The translations under genes were made by a program, and so were the position numbers. 64,000 nucleotides of DNA. It comes from Paenibacillus sp. 1001270B_150601_E10 (GTDB lineage: Bacteria; Bacillota; Bacilli; Paenibacillales; Paenibacillaceae). Below, one piece after another: positions 16,891-25,570 of this stretch (its first letter is position 1; every line of letters starts with the position of its first letter). The stretch covers positions 1 through 64,000 of the forward strand of contig NZ_JADMOL010000018.1 of the NCBI RefSeq assembly GCF_015558675.1, written 5' to 3'. Below the pieces are notes generated by a model, which worked only from the letters and a program-made list of their open reading frames with translations, was not told where the DNA came from and searched no databases.

Positions 16891-17085
16891 GTGCTGAATA
16901 CGCCAAAACAGGTATATTTGGTTACAAATTATTTAAGCGTGGATATGTATCAAAGGTTATGGTACAACCAACATACTATATTTGAAAGTGGTTCACCTTC
17001 TGTCTCTTTTCCAGCTGGAATTTCAGTAGAGTTTGGTTTTGGTACTCAGAAAGAAGCAGAGAACATTTTGCGTCAGCCTCTATAA
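16891..17085 (+). CDS. Possible small hypothetical ORF or gene fragment
   Basis: 64 codons from GTG 16891, with only GGGTGGAAGG as a possible ribosome binding site. The reading WYNQHTIFESGSPSVSFPAG looks protein-like, and the frame upstream (DKDAWIEFKLGWKGAEYAK) also looks protein-like, so this may be a frameshifted remnant of a larger gene. It ends 14 bases before a terminator. No family recognised. Confidence 0.3.
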   Translation: MLNTPKQVYLVTNYLSVDMYQRLWYNQHTIFESGSPSVSFPAGISVEFGFGTQKEAENILRQPL

Positions 17086-17098
17086 AATTAAGGTCGCA

Positions 17099-17128
17099 GG
17101 TAGTATATTTTAATATACTACCTTTTTT
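17099..17128 (+). terminator. Rho-independent terminator
   Basis: GGTAGTATATT / AATATACTACC, perfect 11-bp stem with a 2-base loop, then T6. Confidence 0.85.
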
Positions 17129-17143
17129 GAAAGGAGTTTTGCA

Positions 17144-17572
17144 TTGAGGAAGTTACTTAACTTATGTGTAGTTATAGTTCTAGTCTTTGTTACTGGGTGC
17201 TCGCCAATTTTGGATGTCTCAGTTGAGTCGCTTAAATTAAGTTCTGCAGATGCTCATGTAAAGCAATGGTTTGAAGAGAACGCTAAAAGCAATGGAATAT
17301 ATCTTGCGAAAAGCAATGACAGTGTGTTCTATCTCTATATGAAATATTTAGATCCTGTTAGTGTCTCAATGGTCACAGGGAAAAATTCCATGACTATTGA
17401 TACTAAACAAAGAAAATCAAACCAATCAGATCGAGATGGAGAATACAAAGATTTATTTTGTATGAAAATAAAAGAGAAATTACTAAATAGAAATGTTCTT
17501 GACAAAATTGTTCTTAATGGTCAAGTTATTAAAACGTCCTCTATTCCTGTTTTGACGACTCCCCCAAAGTAA
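17144..17572 (+). CDS. Small putative lipoprotein
   Basis: 142 aa from TTG 17144, 7 bases after AAAGGAG. The N-terminus is a classic lipoprotein signal: RK, a hydrophobic stretch LLNLCVVIVLVFV, then the lipobox VTGC (Cys 19), so the mature protein should be anchored to the outer face of the membrane. The remaining 120 residues are polar with Lys and Ser-rich parts; no domain recognised. AT-rich, in the accessory island, between a terminator and repeat copy F. Confidence 0.6.
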   Translation: MRKLLNLCVVIVLVFVTGCSPILDVSVESLKLSSADAHVKQWFEENAKSNGIYLAKSNDSVFYLYMKYLDPVSVSMVTGKNSMTIDTKQRKSNQSDRDGEYKDLFCMKIKEKLLNRNVLDKIVLNGQVIKTSSIPVLTTPPK

Positions 17573-17766
17573 AGTAAGGTGTAGTTTTAGTAAAAATAAC
17601 CTCTTGGGGAAAAATTCCTGATATATAGAACAAATAAAGTACAGCATTCACATTATTGGAATGCTTATAAAACAGTTCAAAGATAGAAGCTAAATGTTCA
17701 GTATGATTCAACTAATGGGGAATATTGGTTTAATGAAACAGCGGCAGTAAGACACTAACTATTAAA
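17573..17766. other. Gap with repeat copy F
   Basis: No gene visible. A boundary repeat (listed separately) lies at 17709. Confidence 0.6.
17709..17735 (+). repeat. ACTAACGG-type boundary repeat, copy F
   Basis: CAACTAATGGGGAATATTGG then TTTAATG, followed by CAGCGGCAGT; copy E is likewise followed by CAGCGGCAGT. Confidence 0.6.
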
Positions 17767-17811
17767 GAATACTAGCCAGCTCTATATAATAAGGAGCGGG
17801 CTAGTATTTTT
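17767..17811. terminator. Hairpin terminator, right edge of the AT-rich island
   Basis: AATACTAGCC and GGGCTAGTATT with an inner CTC/GAG pairing, then TTTTTC. It could serve the plus strand, or the minus-strand glycosyltransferase ending at 17954. Confidence 0.75.
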
Positions 17812-17953
17812 CATATACGCATCGAGATACTTTTAATCTCTTATCATCTCTAGCACTTGTTCATGTTTAATCTATTTCTCACTCTTGAAAGATGAAATGC
17901 ATTTGTCATTTACACGCCGTGATAATCCTTTAGAGTTAGGTGAAAGCTACCGC

Positions 17954-19180
17954 TCATTTCTGCTCTACGGTAGAGAAAGTTCGGATAATAGCATCTGCTG
18001 CTCGCACGTATCCGCCCGCCTGCCGTAATGATTCACCGATCGTGCAAGCTTGCTGCTTATAGCTCCTATCATTTAATATCTGCAATAGTGCCTCTCTCAA
18101 ATCCTCAGGCGTGAGCGTGCTAGGCTTGAGTGTGATACCACCTCCAAGCTCTTGCACTCGATTCGAGACTAGTGGTTGATCTGATGTTAAGGGAATCATG
18201 ACCATCGGTACATCATAATACAAAGCCTCGCTTACGCTGTTCATTCCCGCATGTGTAACAAAAGCATCTGCTCGTTCAAGCACCTCCAACTGAGGAATAT
18301 AGGGCCTCACAATAAAATTGTCTGGAATGCAATCTGCCAATGGTGTCATATCCGTATCTCTTCCTGAAGACAAGATAAACTGAAACGGCAGCTGTCGAAA
18401 TGCATCAAAGCACAGCTTATAGAAAGCTAAATCCCGATTCAAAATCGTTCCCATGGATATATAAACGATCTTTCGGCTCGAATCAAGCAGCTGTTCAAAA
18501 GCAAATGGTGGGGCATCTAGACGGGGGACAATAGAGGTTCCCGTAAAAAGAAAGCTTTCATCCAATTGATCCGCTTTTGGCTGCAAATAGCGACTGGTAT
18601 ATATAATCTTGAGCTGTCCTGCATGCTTGGTAAGCTCCTTTATCGAAGGGACTGGAACGTTAAATTGTCTAGCTAATTGATGAGCAAGCTCCATCGTTGA
18701 CGCATATAGATTTTCGACATCGCCTCCATCAACATCCTCGTAAGAGTCTTGCTCAGAGCCAAGCGGGTCGACAAAGGCAAAGGAAGCAATCGAACATACC
18801 GCAGGAATACCCAATCTCTGTGCAAGTATTGTACCTCCCCAGCCCATCAACGAATCAAAAATGAGATAGTTATAAGTGTCCTGTTCTGCAACTTTTAATG
18901 CTTCTGGGATGATTTTCTGAATAATCCCACGAACGACCATGTTGGCAAACTGCGAAGGGTGCTTATACGGAGCTGGTTTTAAGTCAGGATCATGCGAGAA
19001 CGGGTCGGTCTGAAAAGGGTACGCTCGAAACTCCGCTCCAGTTTGAAGCACTTTATCACGATATTCTTCTGTACATAAGTAGACAACATGTTCCCCGCAG
19101 TCTATCAACTGCTTCACTAAACCCAAGGTAGGATTAATATGTCCTTCAGCAGGGATATTAACGACTAACACACGCGCCAT
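17954..19180 (-). CDS. MGT-family (macrolide-type) UDP-glycosyltransferase
   Basis: 408-aa GT1/GT-B enzyme that would transfer a sugar from a UDP donor to a hydroxyl of a small hydrophobic acceptor, usually to inactivate an antibiotic. The N-terminal acceptor domain opens VLVVNIPAEGHINPTLGLV. The C-terminal donor domain has NFIVRPYIPQLEVLERADAF and THAGMNSVSEALYYDVPMVM. ATG follows TGGAGG. It is downstream of the MFS exporter (56-base gap) under the MarR-controlled promoter, which supports a detoxification role. It is a paralogue of the glycosyltransferase at 41993. Confidence 0.9.
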   Translation of the reverse strand: MARVLVVNIPAEGHINPTLGLVKQLIDCGEHVVYLCTEEYRDKVLQTGAEFRAYPFQTDPFSHDPDLKPAPYKHPSQFANMVVRGIIQKIIPEALKVAEQDTYNYLIFDSLMGWGGTILAQRLGIPAVCSIASFAFVDPLGSEQDSYEDVDGGDVENLYASTMELAHQLARQFNVPVPSIKELTKHAGQLKIIYTSRYLQPKADQLDESFLFTGTSIVPRLDAPPFAFEQLLDSSRKIVYISMGTILNRDLAFYKLCFDAFRQLPFQFILSSGRDTDMTPLADCIPDNFIVRPYIPQLEVLERADAFVTHAGMNSVSEALYYDVPMVMIPLTSDQPLVSNRVQELGGGITLKPSTLTPEDLREALLQILNDRSYKQQACTIGESLRQAGGYVRAADAIIRTFSTVEQK

Positions 19181-19236
19181 ACAGCCAAACCTCCAATTTA
19201 AAAGTGTTGTATTCAGACATAAATGCTGACGTGATG

Positions 19237-20523
19237 TTAGTACATGCTGCTGGATACACCCGTGTCACGGATAGGATCCTTTTTAGTAATACGGAAGGAA
19301 GTGATAAAGCTAAGGACAGCGAAAAGCAGCTGTAGGGATATCGCCATTAGAATGCCAGTCCCAATCCCCCAATTAAACGTCTCGCTTATCGCGACTAATG
19401 CACCGCCAATTCCAATACTTAGTGCGATACTAAAGGAATCGATGAATTGAAGGATGGATGAAACCTCTCCTTCTTCCCCAGGCTCAGCGTACTGCAACGC
19501 AATCGCTGCAGTCGTTGGATTAGCCAGCCCTGCTCCAAAGCCTATGATGATCTGGGACAGCACAGCGATCCCGATTCCAACACCTAGGCTAGCAATTGCG
19601 ATGATAATGAGTGCAACTCCTACGATAATAAACCCTACTCCGCAGAGGATTCTTATTTTCCTTCCACTTCCATGATCTCTGGCATCAAGTACAGACTGCA
19701 GCCCAGCTGCAGCTGACCAGCTCAATGCTCCTGCCGCAACGATTAGACCCGCCAAATTTTCGGATAATCCTTTTACTTCGACAAGGGCCAACACGACAAA
19801 GCTTTCCGTGGCAAAGTAGCAGGCGACATACATGCCTCTTGCAACAATCGTTGCAGGCAAGCCTCTGGCAGCTGAAAAAGTACCTGCTGGAAGCAGCTTG
19901 CGAAGTGGCTGTGCCATCGTCAGAATGCCCGCTGCGGTAAGGAGGATCCCTTTCCAATCAGGGATCCAGCTAAGTCCAGTTAGCAGTGCTCCTGTGCCAA
20001 TCGCGAGTATGATCGCATAGAGTTCTTTCATATTACCTTTTTTAGTTAAAGCAGATGCAGGTTGTTGTAAGGAACGAAAAGTAGGAAGTGTGAGAAATAA
20101 GGAGATGACGATGAAGGGGAGTACGATTAGAAATACAAGTCTCCATGAAACATACGCAGCAATGAGCCCGGCAATATAAGGGCCGATTAAAGCTGGCAAC
20201 ACGAAAGCCATCGAGAATGAAGCAAGTATTTTGGTCCGAAGAGAATCAGGATAACGAACAGCAACGCAGTAATAAACACATGTTATAAGCGCGCCTGCTC
20301 CAAATCCTTGAAAAGCCCTTCCTAAAATAAGCATAGGCATGTGGAACGATAATGCAGCAATCATGATTCCAATCACGAAAATGGAAAAAGACCAGATGAT
20401 GCTTTTGAAGACTCCGTTTTGGTCAATCCGCTTGCCCATTACGATTGTTCCGATAATTTGAAATAGGAGAAAAGCGCTGAATATCCATCCATATAAATGG
20501 ATACCCTGCAGGTGCTGTGCCAC
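19237..20523 (-). CDS. MFS multidrug-type exporter; canonical start codon missing
   Basis: Major-facilitator efflux permease. From GTG 20523 the protein has 428 aa and about 13 hydrophobic segments, with typical loops (GRAFQGFGAGALITCVYY, GFGAGLANPTTAAIALQYAE). However, 40 in-frame codons upstream clearly encode the missing first helix (ALTIGIILAISTVAFEGLAI), and a strong AAGGAGG lies at 20652-20658. The codons at proper spacing are ATC, CTA and ACA, and an in-frame TAG lies at 20659-20661. So either translation uses a rare start (ATC), the start codon has been lost, or a sequence error is present; a product from 20523 would lack helix 1. Confidence 0.78.
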   Translation of the reverse strand: MAQHLQGIHLYGWIFSAFLLFQIIGTIVMGKRIDQNGVFKSIIWSFSIFVIGIMIAALSFHMPMLILGRAFQGFGAGALITCVYYCVAVRYPDSLRTKILASFSMAFVLPALIGPYIAGLIAAYVSWRLVFLIVLPFIVISLFLTLPTFRSLQQPASALTKKGNMKELYAIILAIGTGALLTGLSWIPDWKGILLTAAGILTMAQPLRKLLPAGTFSAARGLPATIVARGMYVACYFATESFVVLALVEVKGLSENLAGLIVAAGALSWSAAAGLQSVLDARDHGSGRKIRILCGVGFIIVGVALIIIAIASLGVGIGIAVLSQIIIGFGAGLANPTTAAIALQYAEPGEEGEVSSILQFIDSFSIALSIGIGGALVAISETFNWGIGTGILMAISLQLLFAVLSFITSFRITKKDPIRDTGVSSSMY

Positions 20524-20691
20524 ATTGGGAGCAACTGTAGTAATCGCTAATCCTTCAAAGGCAACAGTAGAGATCGCTAAAATAATCCCGATGGTTAATG
20601 CGCGATACGGAGCGCTGAAAATTCCTTGTTTTACGGTTTCTGTTAGGATTACCTCCTTCTATACTTGTCATAACTGTAGTTGTCTTAGCTG

Positions 20692-20712
20692 TAATTGTCA
20701 TAACAACTATAT
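20692..20712 (-). promoter_or_regulatory. Putative MarR operator in the MFS promoter
   Basis: A 21-base site with the near-palindromic core TTGTCATAACAA, identical in reverse complement to the site at 21202-21222. It overlaps the -10 box of the MFS promoter. Confidence 0.7.
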
Positions 20713-20734
20713 CCCGATAAAAATGGAGGATCAA
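20706..20734 (-). promoter_or_regulatory. SigA-type promoter of the MFS-glycosyltransferase unit
   Basis: On the minus strand: TTGATC, 17-base spacer, TATAGT. It lies just downstream of the marR stop. Confidence 0.65.
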
Positions 20735-20749
20735 TAGCGTATTAGGAAG

Positions 20750-21175
20750 CTACAGATCCTTTACATTGTTATATATAATCGAAAGCGTTCGTCTGAAATT
20801 CTCAACTTCTTCTTCGGTCAGACCAGCAATCGTTTTGTTATACGCCTCAATAGAGGGTTCGAGGATTTTATCTTTAATATCACGCCCTTTGGTTGTTAAG
20901 TATACACGCAGCGAACGCCGATCCTTCTCGTGAGTCGTACGATGAATAAAGCCTTTCTGTTCGAGCTTAAACAGCATGCGTGCAATGTTCGCTTGATCTT
21001 TATAAAGCCTTTCAGCCAGCTCCTTTTGCGTAATCCCTTCTGTTTCCCATAAAATGACGAGAATTTCCCACTGATCGATGGTGATATTGAAGGGGTCAAC
21101 GACTTTCTGGTAGTACTGATAAAGCTTTAGATCTGTGCGGTGAACGACTACGCCAATGTACTTTTCTAACTTCAA
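20750..21175 (-). CDS. MarR-family transcriptional regulator
   Basis: 141-aa winged-helix repressor. The HTH is ITQKELAERLYKDQANIARMLFKLEQKGFI (residues about 48-77), followed by the wing with the conserved DRRSLRVYLT. The TTG start at 21175 is chosen because TGGAGG is 6 bases before it; the reading from 21247 has no site and runs through the promoter. Ligand binding should release it from the 21-bp operators in front of its own gene and of the MFS gene, giving drug-inducible efflux and glycosylation. Confidence 0.9.
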   Translation of the reverse strand: MKLEKYIGVVVHRTDLKLYQYYQKVVDPFNITIDQWEILVILWETEGITQKELAERLYKDQANIARMLFKLEQKGFIHRTTHEKDRRSLRVYLTTKGRDIKDKILEPSIEAYNKTIAGLTEEEVENFRRTLSIIYNNVKDL

Positions 21176-21201
21176 GATGAACCTCCATTTCAGAGCAGAA
21201 C

Positions 21202-21222
21202 ATATAGTTGTTATGACAATTA
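21202..21222 (+). promoter_or_regulatory. Putative MarR autoregulatory operator
   Basis: Core TTGTTATGACAA. All 21 bases match the reverse complement of the operator at 20692-20712. It overlaps the -10 box of the marR promoter. Confidence 0.7.
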
Positions 21223-21247
21223 TATGGACACGCCTAGATGAAGTCAA
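21219..21247 (-). promoter_or_regulatory. SigA promoter of marR
   Basis: On the minus strand: TTGACT, 17-base spacer, TATAAT. Confidence 0.75.
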
Positions 21248-21281
21248 TCTGAATTTGGATGATCATGACTGTTTTTGCAGT

Positions 21282-21452
21282 TCAAATGTTAGGGCTTCTT
21301 CTCCATAATCCCCCAGAACAGGGAGTGAATCCACTCTTTGTATAAAAGGATGTATGTTTCGAATCGTATGTCAATGTTACAATCTCTAACCCAACACGTT
21401 CTGTCTCTTGAAGCAATTTCCTAACTAAGGATTCGCCAATTTTACTGCCGTT
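21282..21452 (-). pseudogene. C-terminal remnant of a GNAT acetyltransferase
   Basis: The minus strand reads GSKIGESLVRKLLQETERVG, then VTLTYDSKHTSFYTKSGFTP and a stop at 21282. This is the acetyl-CoA loop plus the standard ending of a GNAT enzyme. There is no start or N-terminal half; the reading begins beside AACTAACGGCAG, a near match to the island repeat. About 55 codons remain. Confidence 0.7.
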
Positions 21453-21460
21453 AGTTCAAA

Positions 21461-21498
21461 GAAGGACGCTCCCCGTCTTCGCTTTGGCAGCGTCCTTC
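21461..21498. terminator. Terminator-like hairpin downstream of the amidase gene
   Basis: GAAGGACGCT / AGCGTCCTTC perfect 10-bp stem with an 18-base loop; only a short T run on either side. Confidence 0.65.
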
Positions 21499-21526
21499 TC
21501 ACTAAACACCAGCAGCAAGGCTTTGT

Positions 21527-22744
21527 TTACGGTGTGAAATAATCCGCCAGCCCTTGGGCAATCGCCTTGGCAGCCTTTTTCTGATAGGAGGTTCCTCGCA
21601 CAATGGATTCGTCGGTCGGATGGGTCAAAAAGCCGAGTTCCACCAGCGTCGCAGGTGCTGAATTCTCACGGAGCACATGAAAGTCGCCGAAGGATACACC
21701 ATTGCTTTTCAAGTTGACACCATTCCCCAACCGATTCTCGATCGCTTGTGCCAGGTTCAGATCGCCAGACTCCGAATAGAAGAAGGTAAGCGTACCTGAT
21801 ACCTTCTTCGGCGATGAATTATAGTGAATGCTAATGAAAGCATCAGCAGAAACGGACTGCGACAACTGGGCTCGACTGGAGAGGGAAGGGCGCTCGTTGT
21901 CTTTCGTCCGAGTCATCGTTACATGCGCGCCGGCGTCCCGCAAATAATCACGCAGATACATAGCGGTCTGCAAGTTTATCTCTTTTTCCAAGGTTCCATG
22001 GGTGGAGCCTACTGTCCCCGGATCATCACCACCATGACCTGCGTCAACGACGATTGTCTTGCCTCTAAGACTGTCCCAGTTCGTATGGGTGCTTGAGCTC
22101 CCGCTTGTGGTTTCGCCGCTAATCGTGGAAGAACCAGAGAGTGCTACATAATCATCTGACACCCACCCGGTCATTCCGTTTGAAGTCTTGATCTTCAACC
22201 AGCCGGAGCTGCTGGATAGAATGGTAACGGTATTGTGCTCTTTAAGCGAGCCGACGACTTCATAGCCAGTCCCAGGACCGCTTCGAATGCGCAGTGAATC
22301 TGCTGTAACGGTTCCCACCGACGAGTTGTTAGCATTCGAGGGAGATGGTTTGCTTGAAGAAGAACTGGAGGCAGAGTTTACAGTAACTTTTTTAAGATAG
22401 TATCCGGCTACCCAGCCAGTCAGGCGTTCCGTCTGAATCTTCATCCAGCCGTACTGCTCGTCCAGTACCGTTACGACACTGCCTTCCTTCACCGATCCCT
22501 TGATCTTTGCATCTGCGGCAGGTTCGCTGCGGACATTGAGGGACGAAGCATATACTTTTGCGGAATAGCTCTCCGCGTGGATGGTATCGAAGACAGGCAT
22601 AAAGCCAAGGATGGCCGCAAGGGCAGCAGTGAGCCATCCTCTTGAGGTAAGCCATGCTGGACGGCGACGCTTCTCGGAGCGTTTATTGGTATCGGATGTC
22701 GGATCCAATAGCTGAATGTTGTCGTGGTTGCAATTTTTCATCAT
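21527..22744 (-). CDS. N-acetylmuramoyl-L-alanine amidase with two SH3b domains
   Basis: Secreted or membrane-tethered cell-wall hydrolase that cuts the bond between muramic acid and the stem peptide. 405 aa. A cytoplasmic N-terminus of about 35 residues precedes a hydrophobic signal (WLTAALAAILGFMPVF). SH3b domain 1 (about 58-118, ASSLNVRSEPAADAKIKGSV) and SH3b domain 2 (about 143-200, ADSLRIRSGPGTGYEVVGSL) target the wall. The Amidase_3 domain (about 229-403) has zinc ligands in VVDAGHGGDDPG, a Glu in LEKEINL, the His of FISIHYNSS and the catalytic Glu of LVELGFLTH. The upstream Shine-Dalgarno is weak (GAGG), so the exact start is less certain. Confidence 0.93.
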   Translation of the reverse strand: MMKNCNHDNIQLLDPTSDTNKRSEKRRRPAWLTSRGWLTAALAAILGFMPVFDTIHAESYSAKVYASSLNVRSEPAADAKIKGSVKEGSVVTVLDEQYGWMKIQTERLTGWVAGYYLKKVTVNSASSSSSSKPSPSNANNSSVGTVTADSLRIRSGPGTGYEVVGSLKEHNTVTILSSSSGWLKIKTSNGMTGWVSDDYVALSGSSTISGETTSGSSSTHTNWDSLRGKTIVVDAGHGGDDPGTVGSTHGTLEKEINLQTAMYLRDYLRDAGAHVTMTRTKDNERPSLSSRAQLSQSVSADAFISIHYNSSPKKVSGTLTFFYSESGDLNLAQAIENRLGNGVNLKSNGVSFGDFHVLRENSAPATLVELGFLTHPTDESIVRGTSYQKKAAKAIAQGLADYFTP

Positions 22745-22978
22745 CAGGCCTCGCTTTATACGAAAAATATAATAGGTAAGAAAAAGACAGACTTCGCTCT
22801 GTTCTGAATAGAGAGGATAAAGCTGTCGTTTTATAGGAGCTCTATTAAAAGACTAACATGGATTAATAAAAGAAAATATAAAATATATGAAATTGCTACC
22901 ATCGTCTTAAAGAAGCGGGCCCTAGGAATCAGTTGCAATCTATCAGGGCGAATATAGGAAGTGAATCTTGTTCTCATC

Positions 22979-23033
22979 AAAAAAGAGGCTGATGCACCGT
23001 GATGTGAATCTCTCACCTTTGTGCAACAGCCTC
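22979..23033 (-). terminator. Rho-independent terminator of the oleate hydratase gene
   Basis: On the minus strand GAGGCTGTTGCAC pairs with GTGCATCAGCCTC (one internal mismatch block), followed by T6. Confidence 0.8.
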
Positions 23034-23059
23034 ATAGCTTTACATCTATTCGTATTGGA

Positions 23060-24829
23060 TTAGATCAACTTATACTCTTTCAGCAGCTGCATGATTCTGG
23101 TTTGCGATATCTTTTGCACACCTGTCATTGCTGCCAGTTGGATTGCAGGTGGAAGCTCCATGTCGGTTATCTTCTTGCCATCCATCATCTTGGCGGTGGA
23201 ATCCAGCAATACGCGCACGTCATAAGCGGATCCAAATACTTCAGGCACGCCGCGGTCAATATCTAAAATCGTGTAGACGGCTTCCATAGCGGTACGGACC
23301 GAATATTCCGTAGTGAACACCGTGTCTCGAGGCGTTTCGGCAAAGTTGCCGATAAAGGCAGCATTGACGCAGCCATCAGGAACAACGTTCGGACGATCTC
23401 CTGCTGCTCTTGGCATGAAGTAAGAGGTGACATACGGCATCATGCAAGGAACACAGTTTGCGGAATTTACGGCAAGATCGTAAATCTCTGCTTCAGGTAC
23501 GCCCATATGATAGAGCCACTCCTGCGTGATCTCGATACCTGTGCAGTCCTTCATTGGTTTCTTGATGTAATCGCCTGGCACGTCGCAGTATAAGCTATAC
23601 ACCCATACGACGAGCTGGTCTTTTGGCTGTGATTTGAAGTGAGGCTGACGGTTCAGTGTAAAGCTCATCAGCCATTTGGAATCTTTCACTGAGACAATGC
23701 CGCCGGTAACGACCTTGCCGCTGAATGGATCCCGCTTGCAGATCTTCTCGATATAAGGCGGAATTCGGTCATCTAGTGTAGTAATGGTAGCAGACTCCCA
23801 GTTACTCTCCGCAATGTTGCCGCAGAATTTGTCAGGACGGCCAAAGGCAGAATCCTGCTCCGCGATCTTCTTCCATAGCTCCCAGCTGCCGCCGAGCGCA
23901 GGATTCATAACAGCTGGTGTGTGGTTATCGCCTAATGTGGAGCTTTCCGTATTGCTGCCGTTCGTAATGAAGACCAGATCATTTTCAGTCAGGTCGATCT
24001 GTTTTTCTTGCCCTTTTTGAACATAAACCAGTTTTTTCGCCACTTTCTTGTTATCTGTAATCGCAAACTCTACATTGGTAACCGTCGTTGCGTATTGGAA
24101 GGTAACACCATGACCTTTCAAATAGTTAATCAACGGCAGGGCAAGAGACTCGTACTGATTGTATTTTGTGAATTTCAATGCTGAGAAATCAGGCAATCCT
24201 CCGATATGATGGATGAATCTAGCGATATATCTGCGCATCTCCATTGCACTATGCCAAGGCTCGAAGGCAAACATCGTCTGCCAGTAAAGCCAGAAATAAG
24301 AGTTAAAGAAATCTTCTGAGAAGACATCTGTGATTCTCATATCTTCGAGCGCTTCTTCAGGCGTAAAGAATAATTTGATAATTTCCATTGAAGCGGTCTG
24401 GGTAAGTGTAAATTTGCCATCGGTATGAGCATCCTCGCCGCGATTCACGATCGCACGCTGCAGGGAATAGTTCGGATCCTCCTTGTTCAGCCAGTAGAAG
24501 TCATCCAGCACCGATGCTCCCTCTGTTTCCAGTGAGGGAATAGAGCGGAACAGATCCCATAGGCACTCGAAATGATTCTCCATTTCCCGGCCGCCGCGGA
24601 TTATGAATCCTCGTCCGTCATCATAGATGCCGTCCAGTCCACCTCCGGCAATATCGAGTTCCTCGAGAATATGAATGTTTTCCCCCTTCATCTGACCATC
24701 GCGTATAAGGAATGCGGCTGCGGACAGAGAGGCTAGGCCTGAGCCGATCAGATAGGCGGACTTTTGATCAACACCGAGTGGTTTCTTTGGACGGGCAAAT
24801 GCTTCATAATTACCATTGCTGTAATACAT
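23060..24829 (-). CDS. ohyA: Oleate hydratase (myosin-cross-reactive antigen family)
   Basis: FAD-dependent enzyme that adds water to the cis-9 double bond of oleic and related acids, making 10-hydroxy fatty acids; in bacteria this detoxifies host or environmental unsaturated fatty acids. 589 aa, normal for the family. The dinucleotide fold is [21 protein letters not shown] (residues about 24-44), followed by [15 protein letters not shown], then [17 protein letters not shown], a family hallmark. The ATG at 24829 is 9 bases after AAGGAGG. Divergent from the TetR gene at 25007, its likely regulator. Confidence 0.96.
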   Translation of the reverse strand: MYYSNGNYEAFARPKKPLGVDQKSAYLIGSGLASLSAAAFLIRDGQMKGENIHILEELDIAGGGLDGIYDDGRGFIIRGGREMENHFECLWDLFRSIPSLETEGASVLDDFYWLNKEDPNYSLQRAIVNRGEDAHTDGKFTLTQTASMEIIKLFFTPEEALEDMRITDVFSEDFFNSYFWLYWQTMFAFEPWHSAMEMRRYIARFIHHIGGLPDFSALKFTKYNQYESLALPLINYLKGHGVTFQYATTVTNVEFAITDNKKVAKKLVYVQKGQEKQIDLTENDLVFITNGSNTESSTLGDNHTPAVMNPALGGSWELWKKIAEQDSAFGRPDKFCGNIAESNWESATITTLDDRIPPYIEKICKRDPFSGKVVTGGIVSVKDSKWLMSFTLNRQPHFKSQPKDQLVVWVYSLYCDVPGDYIKKPMKDCTGIEITQEWLYHMGVPEAEIYDLAVNSANCVPCMMPYVTSYFMPRAAGDRPNVVPDGCVNAAFIGNFAETPRDTVFTTEYSVRTAMEAVYTILDIDRGVPEVFGSAYDVRVLLDSTAKMMDGKKITDMELPPAIQLAAMTGVQKISQTRIMQLLKEYKLI

Positions 24830-24893
24830 CCTTAACAACCTCCTTGAGTGTTCTTGACACCTCTAATGTATAGGAGATGGTAAGGAATCAACA

Positions 24894-24948
24894 TAGACAG
24901 TATATGCCTTGTGTCTAAATATTCAACGTCAGGTTCCATGTGTCTAAA
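24894..24948 (-). promoter_or_regulatory. Promoter and repeated operator-like motifs of ohyA
   Basis: On the minus strand: TTGAAT (24921-24926), 16-base spacer, TATACT (24899-24904). Two direct copies of TTTAGACACA (24910-24919 and 24939-24948) lie at and upstream of the -35, and an inverted TGTCTA (24894-24899) overlaps the -10. These are candidate sites for the divergent TetR-family protein. Confidence 0.55.
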
Positions 24949-25006
24949 ATCGCTATCGGTTATGGTAAAATGATAAACAAAATCCATCGTTAAGGGGAGG
25001 TTTCCT

Positions 25007-25570
25007 ATGCATCCGTATACGAAACAAGCATTGGCAGCTGCGCTGAAGGACATGCTGGTCACAAAGACCCTAGACAAAATAACGGTCAAAGACTTGGTGG
25101 AAGCCTGCAAGCTGAATCGTCAAACCTTTTACTACCATTTTCAGGATATCTATGATCTTCTCGGATGGATATACAAAACGGAGGCGCTAGGTGCGATTCA
25201 GAATAATAAATCCTATGCAACTTGGCAGCAGGGGCTAATGATCATTCTGGAATATGTAGAGAGCAATAAGGCGCTTTGCATGAACACCTGTCGTTCACTC
25301 GGCAAAGAGCATTTGGAGATGTTTTTGAATCAGGTGCTATTTGAACTGCTGAGCAATGTCATCAACGAAGTTTCGGACGCAAGATCGATTTCGGATGAGG
25401 ACAAGACGTTTATCGTTCAATTCTACAGCCATGCCTTTGCTGGGACGCTGCTGGATTGGATTGAACATGGGATGAAAACACCTTGTGAGACAGTCGTGAA
25501 CCATATTGTTCGGCTGATGGATGGACGTTTTGCGGATGCAGTGGCGCGTTTTAAGCATTCCCCCTCATAA
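25007..25570 (+). CDS. TetR/AcrR-family regulator divergent from ohyA
   Basis: 187 aa. The N-terminal HTH is KITVKDLVEACKLNRQTFYYHFQDIYDLLGW (residues about 25-55), typical of TetR proteins; the NRQTFYYHF variant is shared with DhaS-type regulators. The C-terminal ligand domain has no assigned specificity; fatty acids would fit the neighbour. GGGGAGG is 7 bases before the ATG. The 177-base intergenic region shared with ohyA carries repeated TTTAGACACA motifs. Confidence 0.88.
   Translation: MHPYTKQALAAALKDMLVTKTLDKITVKDLVEACKLNRQTFYYHFQDIYDLLGWIYKTEALGAIQNNKSYATWQQGLMIILEYVESNKALCMNTCRSLGKEHLEMFLNQVLFELLSNVINEVSDARSISDEDKTFIVQFYSHAFAGTLLDWIEHGMKTPCETVVNHIVRLMDGRFADAVARFKHSPS

Noticed and set aside
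13243-17735. A true integron cassette array
   Set aside because: No integrase, and the repeats do not meet the RYYYAAC/GTTRRRY pair of attC sites; reported only as cassette-like.
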